This document shows positions 18,743 through 28,161 of a stretch of 64,000 bases of DNA, piece by piece. Position 1 is the first letter of the stretch. The number at the start of each line of letters is the position of its first letter. A program made the translations under genes and the position numbers. The DNA comes from an uncultured Ruminococcus sp. (GTDB lineage: Bacteria > Bacillota > Clostridia > Oscillospirales > Acutalibacteraceae), in assembly GCA_934476515.1 (NCBI GenBank), contig CAKSNZ010000004.1, positions 59,997 to 123,996 on the forward strand. Direction: 5' to 3'. Below the pieces are notes generated by a model. The model saw only the letters and a program-made list of their open reading frames with translations. It was not told where the DNA came from and searched no databases.

Positions 18743-19951
18743 TTATTTTACTTCAGAATATGTATATTGGCTACTATACTTAGTCATTTTATCTTCTGCA
18801 CCTTTATATGTATCAGACTTGCCAACAGAATAGTATAGTGAATAATCATAACTTCTTCTGTCTAACTTTTTATCATCGGTTACCATTAAGTTTGAACCAC
18901 TTTCATAACCAATATAATAAATAGTAAACTTCTTAGTTGAACCTTTCTTTACCTTTGAAGAATAACCCGGATCAACAACCTTTACAGTTACATCACGAGT
19001 GTAAACAACACCGTACTTACAATCCTTGCTGTCACCCTTATCTTTGTAACCATAGATACCATTTAATCTCTTATAGTCACCAAGTGAAGTTATCTTTAGG
19101 TCACTAAATTCATAGTTCTTGTTATCAATGCCTAATTCGTAACCTTGAAGTGTATCATTTTTCTTAATATCAACTTCGTCCTTGATACCCTTTAAGAATT
19201 CTTCGTCAACGTAGCTAGTATCAACACCATCTAAAGTTTCAGGAATTGTACCTAAACCGGAAACAGTAAATTCTTTTTCAGCCTTAGTACCATCTTCATC
19301 AGTGCTATCCTTTAGCACTGCGTCATCATCGTACATAGTAGCAGTAACAGTAACCTTATCACCATTTTTTAAGTTATATGATGGTTCAAATGTATAGTAA
19401 ATACTAGTACTATCATCAACACCGTTATCAACTCTACCGTCACCGTCTAAACCACTGACTTTTAGTTCAAAATGTTCTTTATCAAATGGGTCAATAATTT
19501 CCTTTTCTTCAAGGCCACTTACCTTGAAAGAAAATTCGTCTGACTTTAAGTCAATACCAAAATTCTTTAACTTATCTTCTTTGTACTTAGCCTTTACTGT
19601 AATAGTATCACCGTTTTTGATTTTACCATTTTCACCCTTTGATAGTGAGAATGTGATATTTTTCAAGGCATTTTTAGTGTCAGTAAGTTCAGCAATTTTA
19701 TCTGAATATTCCTTATACTTGCTGTCATCTTTATCCTTAATATCACTTCTTTTTTCTGCGATTTCATCTCTTTCATCTTCGCACTTTTCATAGTCAGGAG
19801 TAGAGTTTAATTTTGCCATTGAGCTAAAGCCGTCAAACTTAACATACTTAGACAAATCAACCTCGTGTGTACTTCTGCCACAACCTGTTGCAAATAATAG
19901 AGAAGACAAAACCACAAGACCGCAAATTACTACGCTAATTGTTCTCTTCAT
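18743..19951 (-). CDS. Secreted lipoprotein of unknown function
   Basis: A 402-residue lipoprotein. A hydrophobic signal (about 5-22) ends in the lipobox LFATGC, with the acylated Cys at about residue 24. A charged helical segment (EKCEDERDEIAEKRSDIKDK) is followed by two similar beta-rich units, each containing NGDxxTVxAxY and ending with KVSGL or TVSGL, that look like internal duplications. A Tyr/Ser-rich C-terminus follows. It lies 32 bases downstream of leuD on the same strand and might be read through from leuCD. No enzymatic motif is seen. Confidence 0.75.
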   Translation of the reverse strand: MKRTISVVICGLVVLSSLLFATGCGRSTHEVDLSKYVKFDGFSSMAKLNSTPDYEKCEDERDEIAEKRSDIKDKDDSKYKEYSDKIAELTDTKNALKNITFSLSKGENGKIKNGDTITVKAKYKEDKLKNFGIDLKSDEFSFKVSGLEEKEIIDPFDKEHFELKVSGLDGDGRVDNGVDDSTSIYYTFEPSYNLKNGDKVTVTATMYDDDAVLKDSTDEDGTKAEKEFTVSGLGTIPETLDGVDTSYVDEEFLKGIKDEVDIKKNDTLQGYELGIDNKNYEFSDLKITSLGDYKRLNGIYGYKDKGDSKDCKYGVVYTRDVTVKVVDPGYSSKVKKGSTKKFTIYYIGYESGSNLMVTDDKKLDRRSYDYSLYYSVGKSDTYKGAEDKMTKYSSQYTYSEVK

Positions 19952-19983
19952 TACTTTTCCTCTGTTCTTTTTCTTTATATTTA

Positions 19984-20469
19984 TTATTTGTTAAGAATAG
20001 AATTAATTAGTCCACCCTTAGCAATAATATTCTGAATAAATTCAGGGAATGGTTCTGCCTGATATGTTTTTCCTGTTGTATCGTTAGTGATAACACCTGT
20101 GTCAAAGTTTACAGAAACAGTATCTCCATCCTTAATATCCTTAGCAGCTTCTTCACATTCAAGAATTGGAAGGCCAATGTTAATAGAATTACGATAGAAA
20201 ATTCTTGCAAATGTTGATGCAATAACACAGCTAACACCGGAAGCCTTAATTGCGATTGGAGCATGTTCTCTTGAAGAACCACAACCAAAGTTCTTTTCAG
20301 CAACCATAATGTCGCCCTGCTTTACATTTTTAACAAAGTCTTTATCAATATCTTCCATACAGTGAGCAGCAAGTTCACTATGAGAAGAAGTGTTTAAATA
20401 TCTAGCTGGGATAATAACATCAGTATCTACATTATCCCCAAACTTATGTACTGTACCATGTGCGTTCAT
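19984..20469 (-). CDS. leuD: 3-isopropylmalate dehydratase small subunit
   Basis: Small (swivel-domain) subunit that pairs with LeuC to isomerise 2- to 3-isopropylmalate in leucine synthesis. The 161 residues begin [25 protein letters not shown] and contain the substrate-binding [19 protein letters not shown] motif, [20 protein letters not shown] helix and NIGLPILEC. This short form is typical of the clostridial/archaeal-type enzyme. AGGAGG precedes the ATG, and it starts 18 bases after leuC. leuA and leuB are not in this window. Confidence 0.95.
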   Translation of the reverse strand: MNAHGTVHKFGDNVDTDVIIPARYLNTSSHSELAAHCMEDIDKDFVKNVKQGDIMVAEKNFGCGSSREHAPIAIKASGVSCVIASTFARIFYRNSINIGLPILECEEAAKDIKDGDTVSVNFDTGVITNDTTGKTYQAEPFPEFIQNIIAKGGLINSILNK

Positions 20470-20487
20470 AGTAATAAAACCTCCTAA

Positions 20488-21753
20488 TTAAAGTTTTTCC
20501 GGATCTGTAATGTAGCCCTTAACAGCTGATGCTGCAGCTACTGCAGGAGAAGCAAGGTAAACCTCACTGTCAACATGACCCATACGACCAACAAAGTTTC
20601 TGTTTGTTGTTGAAATAGCCTTTTCACCGGCAGCCAAAATACCCATATGACCACCTAAACAAGGACCACAAGTTGGAGTTGAAACAACTGCACCTGCATC
20701 AATAAATATATCGAATAGACCTTCATGCATAGCGTCTTTCCAAATCTGCTGAGTACCCGGGAAGATGATACATCTTACACCCTTAGCAATCTTCTTGCCC
20801 TTTAGTACATTAGCAGCAGCTCTTAGGTCGCTTAATCTACCATTTGTACAAGAACCGATAACACACTGGTCAATCTTAACTTCTGTTTCGCCGATTTCAT
20901 CAACAGTCTTTGTGTTCTCAGGTAGGTGAGGGAATGCTACTGTTGGACGAAGTGTTGATAGGTCAATAACATATGTTTCGTCATATTCAGCATCTTCGTC
21001 AGCAGTATATTCTACAGGAGTACCCTGGAATCTACCGTCACAGTATTCTCTTGTAATATCATCAACAGGGAAGATACCGTTCTTTGCACCGGCTTCAATA
21101 GCCATATTTGCAATACATAGTCTGTCATCCATATTTAGATGCTTAATGCCTTCGCCACAGAATTCCATTGACTTGTATAATGCACCGTCAACACCAATCA
21201 TACCGATAATGTGTAGGATAACATCCTTACCACTAACATAGCCCTGAGGTTCACCAACAAGTTCAAACTTAATAGCTGATGGTACTTTGAACCAAGCCTT
21301 ACCTGAAATCATACCGGCACACATATCTGTTGAACCGACACCTGTTGAAAAAGCACCTAAAGCACCGTATGTACAAGTGTGAGAATCAGCACCGATACAT
21401 AGTGAACCGGGACCTACTAAACCGATTTCAGGAAGTAGGGCATGTTCAATACCCATCTGACCTACATCTCTATAATTCTTAATATCATACTTGTCAGCAA
21501 ACTGACGAGAAATCTTTACCTGTTCTGCTGCTTTAATATCCTTGTTAGGAGTAAAGTGGTCCATAATCATTGCAATTTTTGTGTTATCAAAAACAGAGTC
21601 AGCACCATTTTCTTCAAAAACATTGATAGCAACCGGACAAGTAACATCGTTACCAAGTACAAGGTCCAAATTTGCCTCTATTAGCTGTCCTGCTTTAACC
21701 TCAGAAAGTCCTGCATGTGCTGCTAAGATTTTCTGTGTCATTGTCATACCCAT
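20488..21753 (-). CDS. leuC: 3-isopropylmalate dehydratase large subunit
   Basis: Aconitase-family [4Fe-4S] dehydratase subunit, with LeuD, in leucine biosynthesis. From the chosen ATG it is 421 residues starting [15 protein letters not shown], the usual length of the LeuC2 group. The motifs [38 protein letters not shown] and [10 protein letters not shown] provide the three cluster cysteines. The start at 21753 has AAAGGA upstream; an in-frame ATG at 21777 lies upstream of that site. No T-box or leader peptide is evident in the short upstream gap. Confidence 0.95.
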   Translation of the reverse strand: MGMTMTQKILAAHAGLSEVKAGQLIEANLDLVLGNDVTCPVAINVFEENGADSVFDNTKIAMIMDHFTPNKDIKAAEQVKISRQFADKYDIKNYRDVGQMGIEHALLPEIGLVGPGSLCIGADSHTCTYGALGAFSTGVGSTDMCAGMISGKAWFKVPSAIKFELVGEPQGYVSGKDVILHIIGMIGVDGALYKSMEFCGEGIKHLNMDDRLCIANMAIEAGAKNGIFPVDDITREYCDGRFQGTPVEYTADEDAEYDETYVIDLSTLRPTVAFPHLPENTKTVDEIGETEVKIDQCVIGSCTNGRLSDLRAAANVLKGKKIAKGVRCIIFPGTQQIWKDAMHEGLFDIFIDAGAVVSTPTCGPCLGGHMGILAAGEKAISTTNRNFVGRMGHVDSEVYLASPAVAAASAVKGYITDPEKL

Positions 21754-21861
21754 TACAATCTTCCTTTCTGTTTTCATAGTATATAAAATAACATCATAAT
21801 TGTATCACTTATTGCCATTTAATTCAAGTCTTTAACATAGCAATAATATTTATGCAACAAA

Positions 21862-21885
21862 AAAGAGGCTATGAAAAGCCTCTTT
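21862..21885 (-). terminator. Terminator of the 271-aa membrane protein gene
   Basis: AAAGAGGCT/AGCCTCTTT hairpin with a T-run on the minus-strand 3' side. Confidence 0.8.
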
Positions 21886-21898
21886 CTAATAGTAATTA

Positions 21899-22714
21899 TT
21901 ACTTAAAGTATCTATCAACAGTTTTTGTTAAACTGTCATCAAGTTCATAATACTTACTGTCAACAACTCTAATATACTTTTTGTTCTTATCCTTAGGGAA
22001 TAGTTTAACCTGACTTGTTACCAGTTCATCATCACTTGTACCCCAAAAAGTACAATTTTGTTTTGTATCAATTTTATCCACATAGCTGATTTTGTCCTTA
22101 TCAACTTCCTTGTAGTTATCCATTGAAATTACCTTTTCAAAAAGGCTTGTGCTTATATCCGACTCATTAGTTGACATTTTCTTGTCTTTAGTGTCAAATA
22201 CTACACCACACTTAAAGTTGTCATAATCAGTATATTTTTCTTCAAAACTTCTTTCGCTATCTTCTTCAACAAAGATAACACCGGAAATGTTAGTATTTAA
22301 TGATACCAAAATTTTATATTCGCTATAACCTTTCAAGGTATTCAAATCACTTGCACCGGAGATTACACCCTCAGCTTTTGATAGCTTATAATCATTGTTT
22401 CCGTTATAAGTAAAATCGGTTTTCACATACATTTTACCGTCACAAATAGCCTTACTGTCACTTTTCATAGTTGAAAGGATAGTACCCACACCACTTGTTG
22501 TACCGGTAACTAACATTGCAATCAAAGACACAACAGTAATTACCAAACCAATACCACCTACTACATAACCGGACTTACCACCGTGTTTAGGTGCAATAGA
22601 TTTCTTTCTTTTTTTAAGCATTAAAAATACAAACCAAATTATAATACCGATAACCAGTAGGATAATACCAAGAAGAATACCACCGGTTACAGATGTTGCT
22701 GTAGATAGATTCAT
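21899..22714 (-). CDS. Membrane protein with extracytoplasmic domain, unknown
   Basis: About 271 residues with two hydrophobic helices, roughly residues 9-31 (GGILLGIILLVIGIIIWFVFL) and 47-67 (VVGGIGLVITVVSLIAMLV), separated by a basic cytoplasmic loop (KKRKKSIAPKHGGKSG). A ~200-residue C-terminal domain, rich in Lys/Asp/Ser, should lie outside. Two adjacent ATGs (22717 and 22714) follow AGGGAG; the second has the better spacing. No family is recognised. It is divergent from the cardiolipin synthase gene. Confidence 0.65.
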   Translation of the reverse strand: MNLSTATSVTGGILLGIILLVIGIIIWFVFLMLKKRKKSIAPKHGGKSGYVVGGIGLVITVVSLIAMLVTGTTSGVGTILSTMKSDSKAICDGKMYVKTDFTYNGNNDYKLSKAEGVISGASDLNTLKGYSEYKILVSLNTNISGVIFVEEDSERSFEEKYTDYDNFKCGVVFDTKDKKMSTNESDISTSLFEKVISMDNYKEVDKDKISYVDKIDTKQNCTFWGTSDDELVTSQVKLFPKDKNKKYIRVVDSKYYELDDSLTKTVDRYFK

Positions 22715-22864
22715 CATAAACTCCCTTATAGTCAATTTACTTTCATTATAAGTGAAGTCACAAAAATAGTCAATAAACAGTGGTTTTATTCTGCTTATTT
22801 ACTGTTGATTAGTTAACCACTATTTGTTATAATACTGATTAACATTAGATATTAAGGAGTTCTT

Positions 22865-24403
22865 ATGAAATTTCTAAACAAAATTTTCTCAAGAGTTTTC
22901 ATAATCGGATTTATCATTTTTATTCAAGTAGTCTTTCTACTATTTTTAATGTTTGAGTTCCAACTTGCTTTTAGGATTGTAAGAGTATTTTTTATTTTAA
23001 TCACAATTTCTCAGATTGTTTCTATTATTAATTCCAACAAAAATACTGCCTACAAAATGGCTTGGATTATTCCTATGGTTGCTTTGCCTACCTTTGGTGG
23101 TATGGTATATTTTGTTGCAGGTGGCAAAAGACCCGGTAGATTTTTGCGAAAAAGAATGGATAAAAGTGAAAGTCATTCTCAGAAGTTTAAACCTGATTGC
23201 AGTGTTACTCTTTATGAAATTGAAAAGCAAGACCTATGTATGAAAAATATTTTTGGTTACATAGATAGGATGGGTTATCCTGTATATAAGAAAAGTGATG
23301 TTTGTTACTACCCACTTGGTGAATATAATTTTCCTGTTATGCTGGAAGAATTACGAAATGCAAAGCACTATATTTTCTTAGAATATTTCATTATTGCCGA
23401 TGGATATATGTGGAACAGTATTCTTGATATTCTAAAGGATAAGGCATCTCGTGGTTTAGATGTTAGACTGATTTACGATGATGTTGGATGTATTTCACTT
23501 TTGCCAAACAACTACCCAAAAACTTTAGAAAGTTACGGTATTAAATGCATTAAGTTCAATCCCTTTAGACCTGTACTTTCATCAGTAGCTAACAATCGTG
23601 ACCACAGAAAGATTATGGTTATTGACGGTCATACCGGCTTTACCGGTGGTATTAATTTAGCAGATGAATACATTAACAGAATAGAACGATTCGGTCATTG
23701 GAAAGATGACGGTATTATGCTGAAAGGTGACGCTGTGTGGAATTTAACAGAAATGTTCTTATCCACATGGAATGCACTAAGACGAACAGAATGGGATTTT
23801 TCTCCTTATTTTCCTGACAGATATATTGATGAAATTTCTGTTATGCCACAAGGTGACGGTTATATTTGTCCTTATGGTGACACACCACTTGATGATGAAC
23901 CAACTTCCGAAAATGTGTATTTATCCATAATCAACAAAGCTCAAAGGTACATTTACATTACAACACCGTATCTAATAATCAGTGCTGAAATGACAAGAGC
24001 ATTAACCTTAGCAGCTAAAAGAGGTGTTGATGTAAGAATCATAACACCGGGTATACCGGACAAAAAGACAGTTTTCCAAGCTACAAGGTCATATTATCCT
24101 GCACTTATTCGCAATGGTGTCAAAATTTACGAATATTCAAAAGGTTTTGTACATTGCAAAAATGTTGTAGTGGATGATGAAATTGCAACAGTAGGCACAG
24201 TAAACTTTGACTTTAGAAGTCTTTACTTGCATTTTGAAAACGGTTGTTTGTTCTATAAGTCCTCAATAATAAGCCAAGTTAAGGAGGATTTCCTAGATAC
24301 TCAACAATACTGCAATCAGATTGTTTTAGAAGAAAACTTGAATGTAGGTTTCTTCCGTAGAATTTATTATGCAGTTTTGCGATTATTCTCACCATTAATG
24401 TAA
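22865..24403 (+). CDS. cls: Cardiolipin synthase (phospholipase D family)
   Basis: Condenses phosphatidylglycerol to cardiolipin at the membrane. The 512 residues have two N-terminal membrane helices (about 8-30 and 38-56), the KMAWIIPMVALPTFGGMVYF region, and two HKD motifs: HRKIMVIDGHTGFTGGINL (about residue 246) and HCKNVVVDDEIATVGTVNFD (about 429). These residues form the active site. Length and motif spacing match bacterial Cls. AAGGAG precedes the ATG, and the gene has its own terminator. Confidence 0.95.
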   Translation: MKFLNKIFSRVFIIGFIIFIQVVFLLFLMFEFQLAFRIVRVFFILITISQIVSIINSNKNTAYKMAWIIPMVALPTFGGMVYFVAGGKRPGRFLRKRMDKSESHSQKFKPDCSVTLYEIEKQDLCMKNIFGYIDRMGYPVYKKSDVCYYPLGEYNFPVMLEELRNAKHYIFLEYFIIADGYMWNSILDILKDKASRGLDVRLIYDDVGCISLLPNNYPKTLESYGIKCIKFNPFRPVLSSVANNRDHRKIMVIDGHTGFTGGINLADEYINRIERFGHWKDDGIMLKGDAVWNLTEMFLSTWNALRRTEWDFSPYFPDRYIDEISVMPQGDGYICPYGDTPLDDEPTSENVYLSIINKAQRYIYITTPYLIISAEMTRALTLAAKRGVDVRIITPGIPDKKTVFQATRSYYPALIRNGVKIYEYSKGFVHCKNVVVDDEIATVGTVNFDFRSLYLHFENGCLFYKSSIISQVKEDFLDTQQYCNQIVLEENLNVGFFRRIYYAVLRLFSPLM

Positions 24404-24407
24404 AATT

Positions 24408-24444
24408 AAGGTAGTTGGTTATTTTGTATAACCAACTACCTTTT
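24408..24444 (+). terminator. cls terminator
   Basis: A perfect 15-bp stem AAGGTAGTTGGTTAT/ATAACCAACTACCTT with a 5-base loop, followed by TTTATTTTA. Confidence 0.9.
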
Positions 24445-24880
24445 ATTTTATGCAAATCTACAAAATAACTTTTTAACCAATATATAGTGACTTTTTGTCA
24501 TATCATAATAATATTATAATAACTACAAACTACAAATAAGGAGTTTATGCAACTATTAAATATCATGTGTATATTAATAATATAGTTATCAGAAATCAAT
24601 AAGTATTTAAACACAAATAATTTAAACAATGATTATTATAATAACTCAAAAAATAAATGTATAATTAACTATAACATTTTAAAAGTAAAAGTAACTAATT
24701 ATTTATTAAAATCAATAATAGGCGTTTACTAAAATATATTTTAAGATTATAGTATTATAAATTTATATTCAGAAATAAATACACTCCAATTTTCCTAATT
24801 ATCATGAAATCAATTTTAATAAACCCTTAACTTGTATATTTCAATAAAATCTTTACACAAATCAAACTTCAACAACAAAA
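24445..24880. other. A+T-rich intergenic stretch, no clear gene
   Basis: About 435 bases of very A+T-rich sequence between cls and the NUDIX gene. The only coding-like element is a 12-codon ORF at 24547-24585 (MQLLNIMCILII) with AAGGAG 3 bases upstream of its ATG. Its reality is doubtful. No tRNA, riboswitch or repeat was recognised. Confidence 0.5.
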
Positions 24881-24911
24881 AACTGAGGCTAAATTTCATT
24901 CAGCCTCAGTT
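24881..24911 (-). terminator. Terminator of the NUDIX gene
   Basis: AACTGAGGCT/AGCCTCAGTT stem next to the NUDIX stop codon, followed on the minus strand by TTTTTGTTG. Confidence 0.8.
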
Positions 24912-24912
24912 T

Positions 24913-25377
24913 TTAATAATTTCCACATAAATAATCATTGATTATTGGTATATGGGTTCTCGCTATATTTAACTCTTTAATCTCTTCTTTTGTAAAAAAT
25001 CCTAATTCTTTAGATTCTTCGCTACAATGCAATTCTGGAAATGTTTCTAATCTCGCTAAATACACCACAGTGATAATTCTAACTACATTCCCATCTGGAT
25101 ATGAAGCAATGCGTGTGGGGTCATCATAAATCTTACAATATTCCATATCACGTTCAGTAAGAACGATTCCTGTTTCTTCATAAGTTTCTCTAATAGCACC
25201 CTGAACTAACTTTTCGTTAATCAATAAACCTCCTCCAATTACTGCCCATGTGTCACTGTCCTGTCTTCTTTCTAAAAGAAGCCTTCCATCATGCAATATT
25301 AATACAGATGTGCCAATATGATTTGGTTTATTGGGCAAGGGAGCTGCATTATCATTATAATAAAACTTTGTTTTCAT
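24913..25377 (-). CDS. NUDIX hydrolase
   Basis: Hydrolase of nucleoside-diphosphate-linked substrates; the specific substrate cannot be deduced. The 154 residues carry a complete Nudix box at about residues 48-70, G-x5-E-x7-R-E-x2-EE-x-G (GGLLINEKLVQGAIRETYEETG read across the motif), within a fold beginning IGTSVLILHDGRLLLERRQD. It stands alone between cls and tRNA-Thr, with its own terminator. The ribosome site (GAGG) is modest. Confidence 0.9.
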   Translation of the reverse strand: MKTKFYYNDNAAPLPNKPNHIGTSVLILHDGRLLLERRQDSDTWAVIGGGLLINEKLVQGAIRETYEETGIVLTERDMEYCKIYDDPTRIASYPDGNVVRIITVVYLARLETFPELHCSEESKELGFFTKEEIKELNIARTHIPIINDYLCGNY

Positions 25378-25559
25378 ATTTACCTCTTAGATACTTAAGG
25401 ACTTTATTATATCATACAAATAATAAAAAGTCTACTCATCACTCTGAAAAGGCTATAAAACCTGTAGATTTACAATTAGCTATTTGCTTTTTTTCAAATA
25501 ACACTTGATTTTTTCTTGTATTAATGATATATTATTTTTGTTATGTAAATTTTATATTT

Positions 25560-25635
25560 GCTGATATAGCTCAGTAGGTAGAGCACTTCCATGGTAAGGA
25601 AGAGGTCATCGGTTCAAGCCCGATTATCAGCTCCA
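25560..25635 (+). tRNA. tRNA-Thr (anticodon GGT)
   Basis: A 76-base cloverleaf. The acceptor stem GCTGATA/TATCAGC, D-arm GCTC/GAGC and anticodon stem CTTCC/GGAAG enclose the loop ATGGTAA with anticodon GGT at 25593-25595. The T-arm contains GGTTCAAGCC. CCA is encoded at 25633-25635. Confidence 0.96.
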
Positions 25636-25638
25636 TAA

Positions 25639-25684
25639 AAAGCCCATTAGTAAGCCATTTTCGGTTAATAGTGGGCTTTTTTAA
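25639..25684 (+). terminator. Terminator after tRNA-Thr
   Basis: AAGCCCA/TGGGCTT outer stem with a longer loop, followed by TTTTTT. Confidence 0.7.
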
Positions 25685-25730
25685 TTTTATTTGTGCATCA
25701 AAAAACTTAGTTCTAATTATGGTTTTTCAA

Positions 25731-26377
25731 TTTTGTTTGTGGGTAAAGGTAAGTTTTACAAATTAGAGTTTGTGGGGTTGATTATGTAATGTAGATAAAT
25801 TAGATAATAACCGATTAATTCATCTAATTTATAGTTTTTCCCTCCTTCAGTCGATTTATAAAAGGTAAATTGCCGTTCCGTCAATTTACAATCGACAGCT
25901 CCCTCGTCTGAGGGAGCCAAACGTAATATGTACAAATTTACAAGTTTGTACATAATCAAAAAATTGTACAGACCTTGTTGCCTCCCTCGCTGAGGGAGGT
26001 GGCTTTGCGTATGCAAAGACGGAAGGAGTGATTGATATTTTAAACTTGTTTAAAATATCATCATAGCTGAAACTTTCCTCTATTTCTAACTATAAAGTAT
26101 AAGAAAATTATGAGTTACACGGTAGGGGCGAACAGTGTTCGCCCGTAATGAAAGTGTGATACCTATGGGATTTTTGTCCTGTTTGCAGATTATAAATTTA
26201 TAATATCTACATAGGACTTAATACCTTTATTCAGGATAGTTTGTAACGGTCCAACAGTGTTGGACCCTACACCTGTGAGTCAGAGTTTCATATGATTTTA
26301 TGTGCATATTCTCACTATGAATTTTTCTTTATAGCCGATTTAATTTAAAACAAATTCACCTTAACCCACAAACAAAG
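25731..26377. repeat. Composite repeat element, copy A (complete)
   Basis: A 647-bp non-coding element with near-identical ~20-bp terminal inverted repeats (TTTTGTTTGTGGGTAAAGGT at 25731-25750; the complement of CTTTGTTTGTGGGTTAAGGT at 26358-26377). It contains two nested modules. Module X (25839-26031) has its own ends TCCCTCCTTCAGTC and GACGGAAGGAGTGA and internal GAGGGAG hairpins. Module Y (26122-26270) is bounded by GTAGGG/CCCTAC and two AGT-loop hairpins. It encodes no transposase. Related copies lie at 49442-50190 and from 63573. Confidence 0.85.
26122..26270 (+). repeat. Repeat module Y in copy A
   Basis: A ~149-bp core starting GTAGGGGCGAACAGTGTTCG and ending GGACCCTAC. It is capped by hairpins GGGCGAAC-AGT-GTTCGCCC and GGTCCAAC-AGT-GTTGGACC. 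Relative to the shared outer flanks it is in the opposite orientation to modules Y in copies B and C. Confidence 0.8.
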
Positions 26378-26616
26378 CTAAAAGACAAACCCTAATTTAT
26401 CTTTATCACAATCAAAATTAAAAAGACAAACCCTAATTTATTGAAGTAAATAATAAATTAATAAAAACAAAATTTAAAAAACCAATTAATATTATCTGAA
26501 CATTACACAACAAAATATAATAAACAGCAATAGGGAGCACAAAGTGCTCCCTAAAATTTATGACAATATCTTAAAATTATTATCACAAAACTAATTATAT
26601 CAATTAAATTATAAAA
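26378..26616. other. A+T-rich spacer between repeat copy A and the lysin gene
   Basis: It contains a second GACAAACCCTAATTTA motif (around 26430), echoing the edge of the repeat, and a hairpin TAGGGAGCAC/GTGCTCCCTA (26531-26553) with weak T-runs. That hairpin may terminate the phage-derived operon. No gene was found. Confidence 0.5.
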
Positions 26617-27582
26617 TCACTTTCTAAGGTAACGGTTTACACCGGAGGCAAGGTAATCATAACCTTTGAACTTACCTTTTTCTATAGAACAAATTATGGT
26701 TACTTTTTTACCTTTCTTTAAAATTTTAGCTTTTTTAATTTTATTATTTTTAACCACATAAACCTTAGTATCTTTTCTTAAAATTTCTCTGGGATACTTT
26801 GAAAGATTATTTCTTTTTATAGCATTATTAATCATAAAATATTCTTTGCCATCTAACTGAACCTTTGACCAACCATACATATCGTCATAAATCCACTTTA
26901 GCTTTGTACCTTTTTTAATATATTTTTCTATTAAACTTGTTTTACCAAAATAATCTTTGTAAGGATACTTATATAACCCTGCCTTTTTCTTTGTTGTTAC
27001 ATAGATAACAGGGTTGTTATAGATATAATTCATATCAAAGTTACCGGCATTTTTTCTGATTTTTCCTTGAGAAGTATATTGCCAAATATCACAGTCAAAG
27101 TCCTTTTTATCGCTATATTGGGCAAACCAAATACTATATTTTTTCTTTATTTCCTTATAATTTAAACAATTCTTAAACCAATTTGCATTGGCATAGACTC
27201 CGGCAGTATAACCGGCCTTTTCAATTACCTTGCAAAATTCTATGGCAATATTTGTAAGGGTAGCTCTGCCTAAATAGGTTAGATTTTCTTCTTCCATATC
27301 TATATAAACCGGTAAATCAAGGTTTTTGCCTTTTATCCACTTTAAGCAAAGTTTAGCCTCTTTTCTTGCTTCATTAACTGATTTTGCATAACTGTAGTGA
27401 TACACACCAACACGCATTTTATTTTCTTTTGCTTTTCTGTAATTTTTATCAAAATATGGGTCTTTCTGATTACTTTCCATACCGTAGCCACATTGAATAA
27501 TTACATTGTTTATGCCTACAGATTTTACACCTTTATAGTCAACATCCCCATTCCACTTGCTAACATCAATCCCCTTTTGCAC
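26617..27582 (-). CDS. GH25 lysozyme-type endolysin with SH3-like C-terminus
   Basis: N-acetylmuramidase of glycoside hydrolase family 25, probably phage-derived. The 321 residues begin MQKGIDVSKWNGDVDY (family D-x-S motif), with YIDMEEENL containing the acidic catalytic pair region and DIWQYTSQGKI near the end of the barrel (about residue 165). The C-terminal ~120 residues are basic, SH3-like cell-wall binding sequence. There is no signal peptide, so release needs the adjacent holin. It starts at GTG with AAAGGAGG 9 bases upstream and overlaps the holin gene by 17 bases. Confidence 0.9.
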   Translation of the reverse strand: MQKGIDVSKWNGDVDYKGVKSVGINNVIIQCGYGMESNQKDPYFDKNYRKAKENKMRVGVYHYSYAKSVNEARKEAKLCLKWIKGKNLDLPVYIDMEEENLTYLGRATLTNIAIEFCKVIEKAGYTAGVYANANWFKNCLNYKEIKKKYSIWFAQYSDKKDFDCDIWQYTSQGKIRKNAGNFDMNYIYNNPVIYVTTKKKAGLYKYPYKDYFGKTSLIEKYIKKGTKLKWIYDDMYGWSKVQLDGKEYFMINNAIKRNNLSKYPREILRKDTKVYVVKNNKIKKAKILKKGKKVTIICSIEKGKFKGYDYLASGVNRYLRK

Positions 27583-27793
27583 TAGATGAGTCCTCCTTTA
27601 CTTCCGGTAAGCCTGATATTGAAGTTAACATTGACAAAATACCGGATAAAAGAGAAGCTGACACCACAGCAACCCAGTTAACTTCATCCATCATTGCAGT
27701 AACACCAATAGTGGAAACTGCTGTTTGTGCTATAGTTTTTACTGCTCTTACAGTAGCACACTTAAGCCATTGTTTAAAATTTTTCAAAAACAT
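27566..27793 (-). CDS. Phage holin (r1t-like)
   Basis: A 75-residue membrane protein of the Lactococcus phage r1t holin type: WLKCATVRAVKTIAQTAVST, then a helix over VNWVAVVSASLLSGILSMLTSISGLPEV and a charged tail. It forms membrane lesions that let the endolysin reach the wall. AGGAGG lies almost against the annotated ATG; a TTG two codons on (27787) has better spacing and may be the true start. It sits between the coiled-coil gene and the GH25 lysin in the usual phage lysis order. Confidence 0.85.
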   Translation of the reverse strand: MFLKNFKQWLKCATVRAVKTIAQTAVSTIGVTAMMDEVNWVAVVSASLLSGILSMLTSISGLPEVKEDSSSAKGD

Positions 27794-27798
27794 TCCTC

Positions 27799-28032
27799 CT
27801 AATGCTCTAGTTCTTCTATTCTATGATTTACACTTTTGATTTCTTCCGAAATAACAGAAATATTTTTCTCTGCTTCATACATTCTTTCAACCACTTGGTT
27901 GTGTTTGTCAACTTTTTTCTCAAGTTGTTCTATTCTATATGCAGTCATTTTGTTTGTTGCAAAAATACCACCGATTGTACCAATAGCCGACCCTAACAAG
28001 GTGATTAGTGCAACAATTACTTCTCCACTCAT
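27799..28032 (-). CDS. Small phage membrane/coiled-coil protein (lysis-cassette type)
   Basis: A 77-residue protein with an N-terminal membrane helix (EVIVALITLLGSAIGTIGGIFATN) and a C-terminal coiled coil (TAYRIEQLEKKVDKHNQVVERM). Proteins of this shape (XhlA-like or DUF7365-like) are common just upstream of holins in Gram-positive phages. It is 5 bases from the holin start and is probably part of the same transcript. Its exact role in lysis is not established. Confidence 0.75.
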   Translation of the reverse strand: MSGEVIVALITLLGSAIGTIGGIFATNKMTAYRIEQLEKKVDKHNQVVERMYEAEKNISVISEEIKSVNHRIEELEH

Positions 28033-28161
28033 AAAATCCCTTCTTAATATTTTACTTGCGTTCCCATTGCAGGATGTTATTATAAAATGGGAACTTTTTT
28101 ATTCTTAATTTTCTTGTTCCAATGGTATTATATTTTATGAAATAATGTTGTAGTAGTGATT

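Noticed and set aside
21754..21898. T-box or leucine attenuator before leuC
   Set aside because: The gap is short and mostly occupied by the neighbouring gene's terminator; no Leu-codon leader or T-box sequence was seen.
25756..26016. 86-codon frame on the minus strand inside repeat copy A
   Set aside because: It runs through the hairpins and inverted repeats of modules X, has no ribosome site, and is not preserved in copy B.
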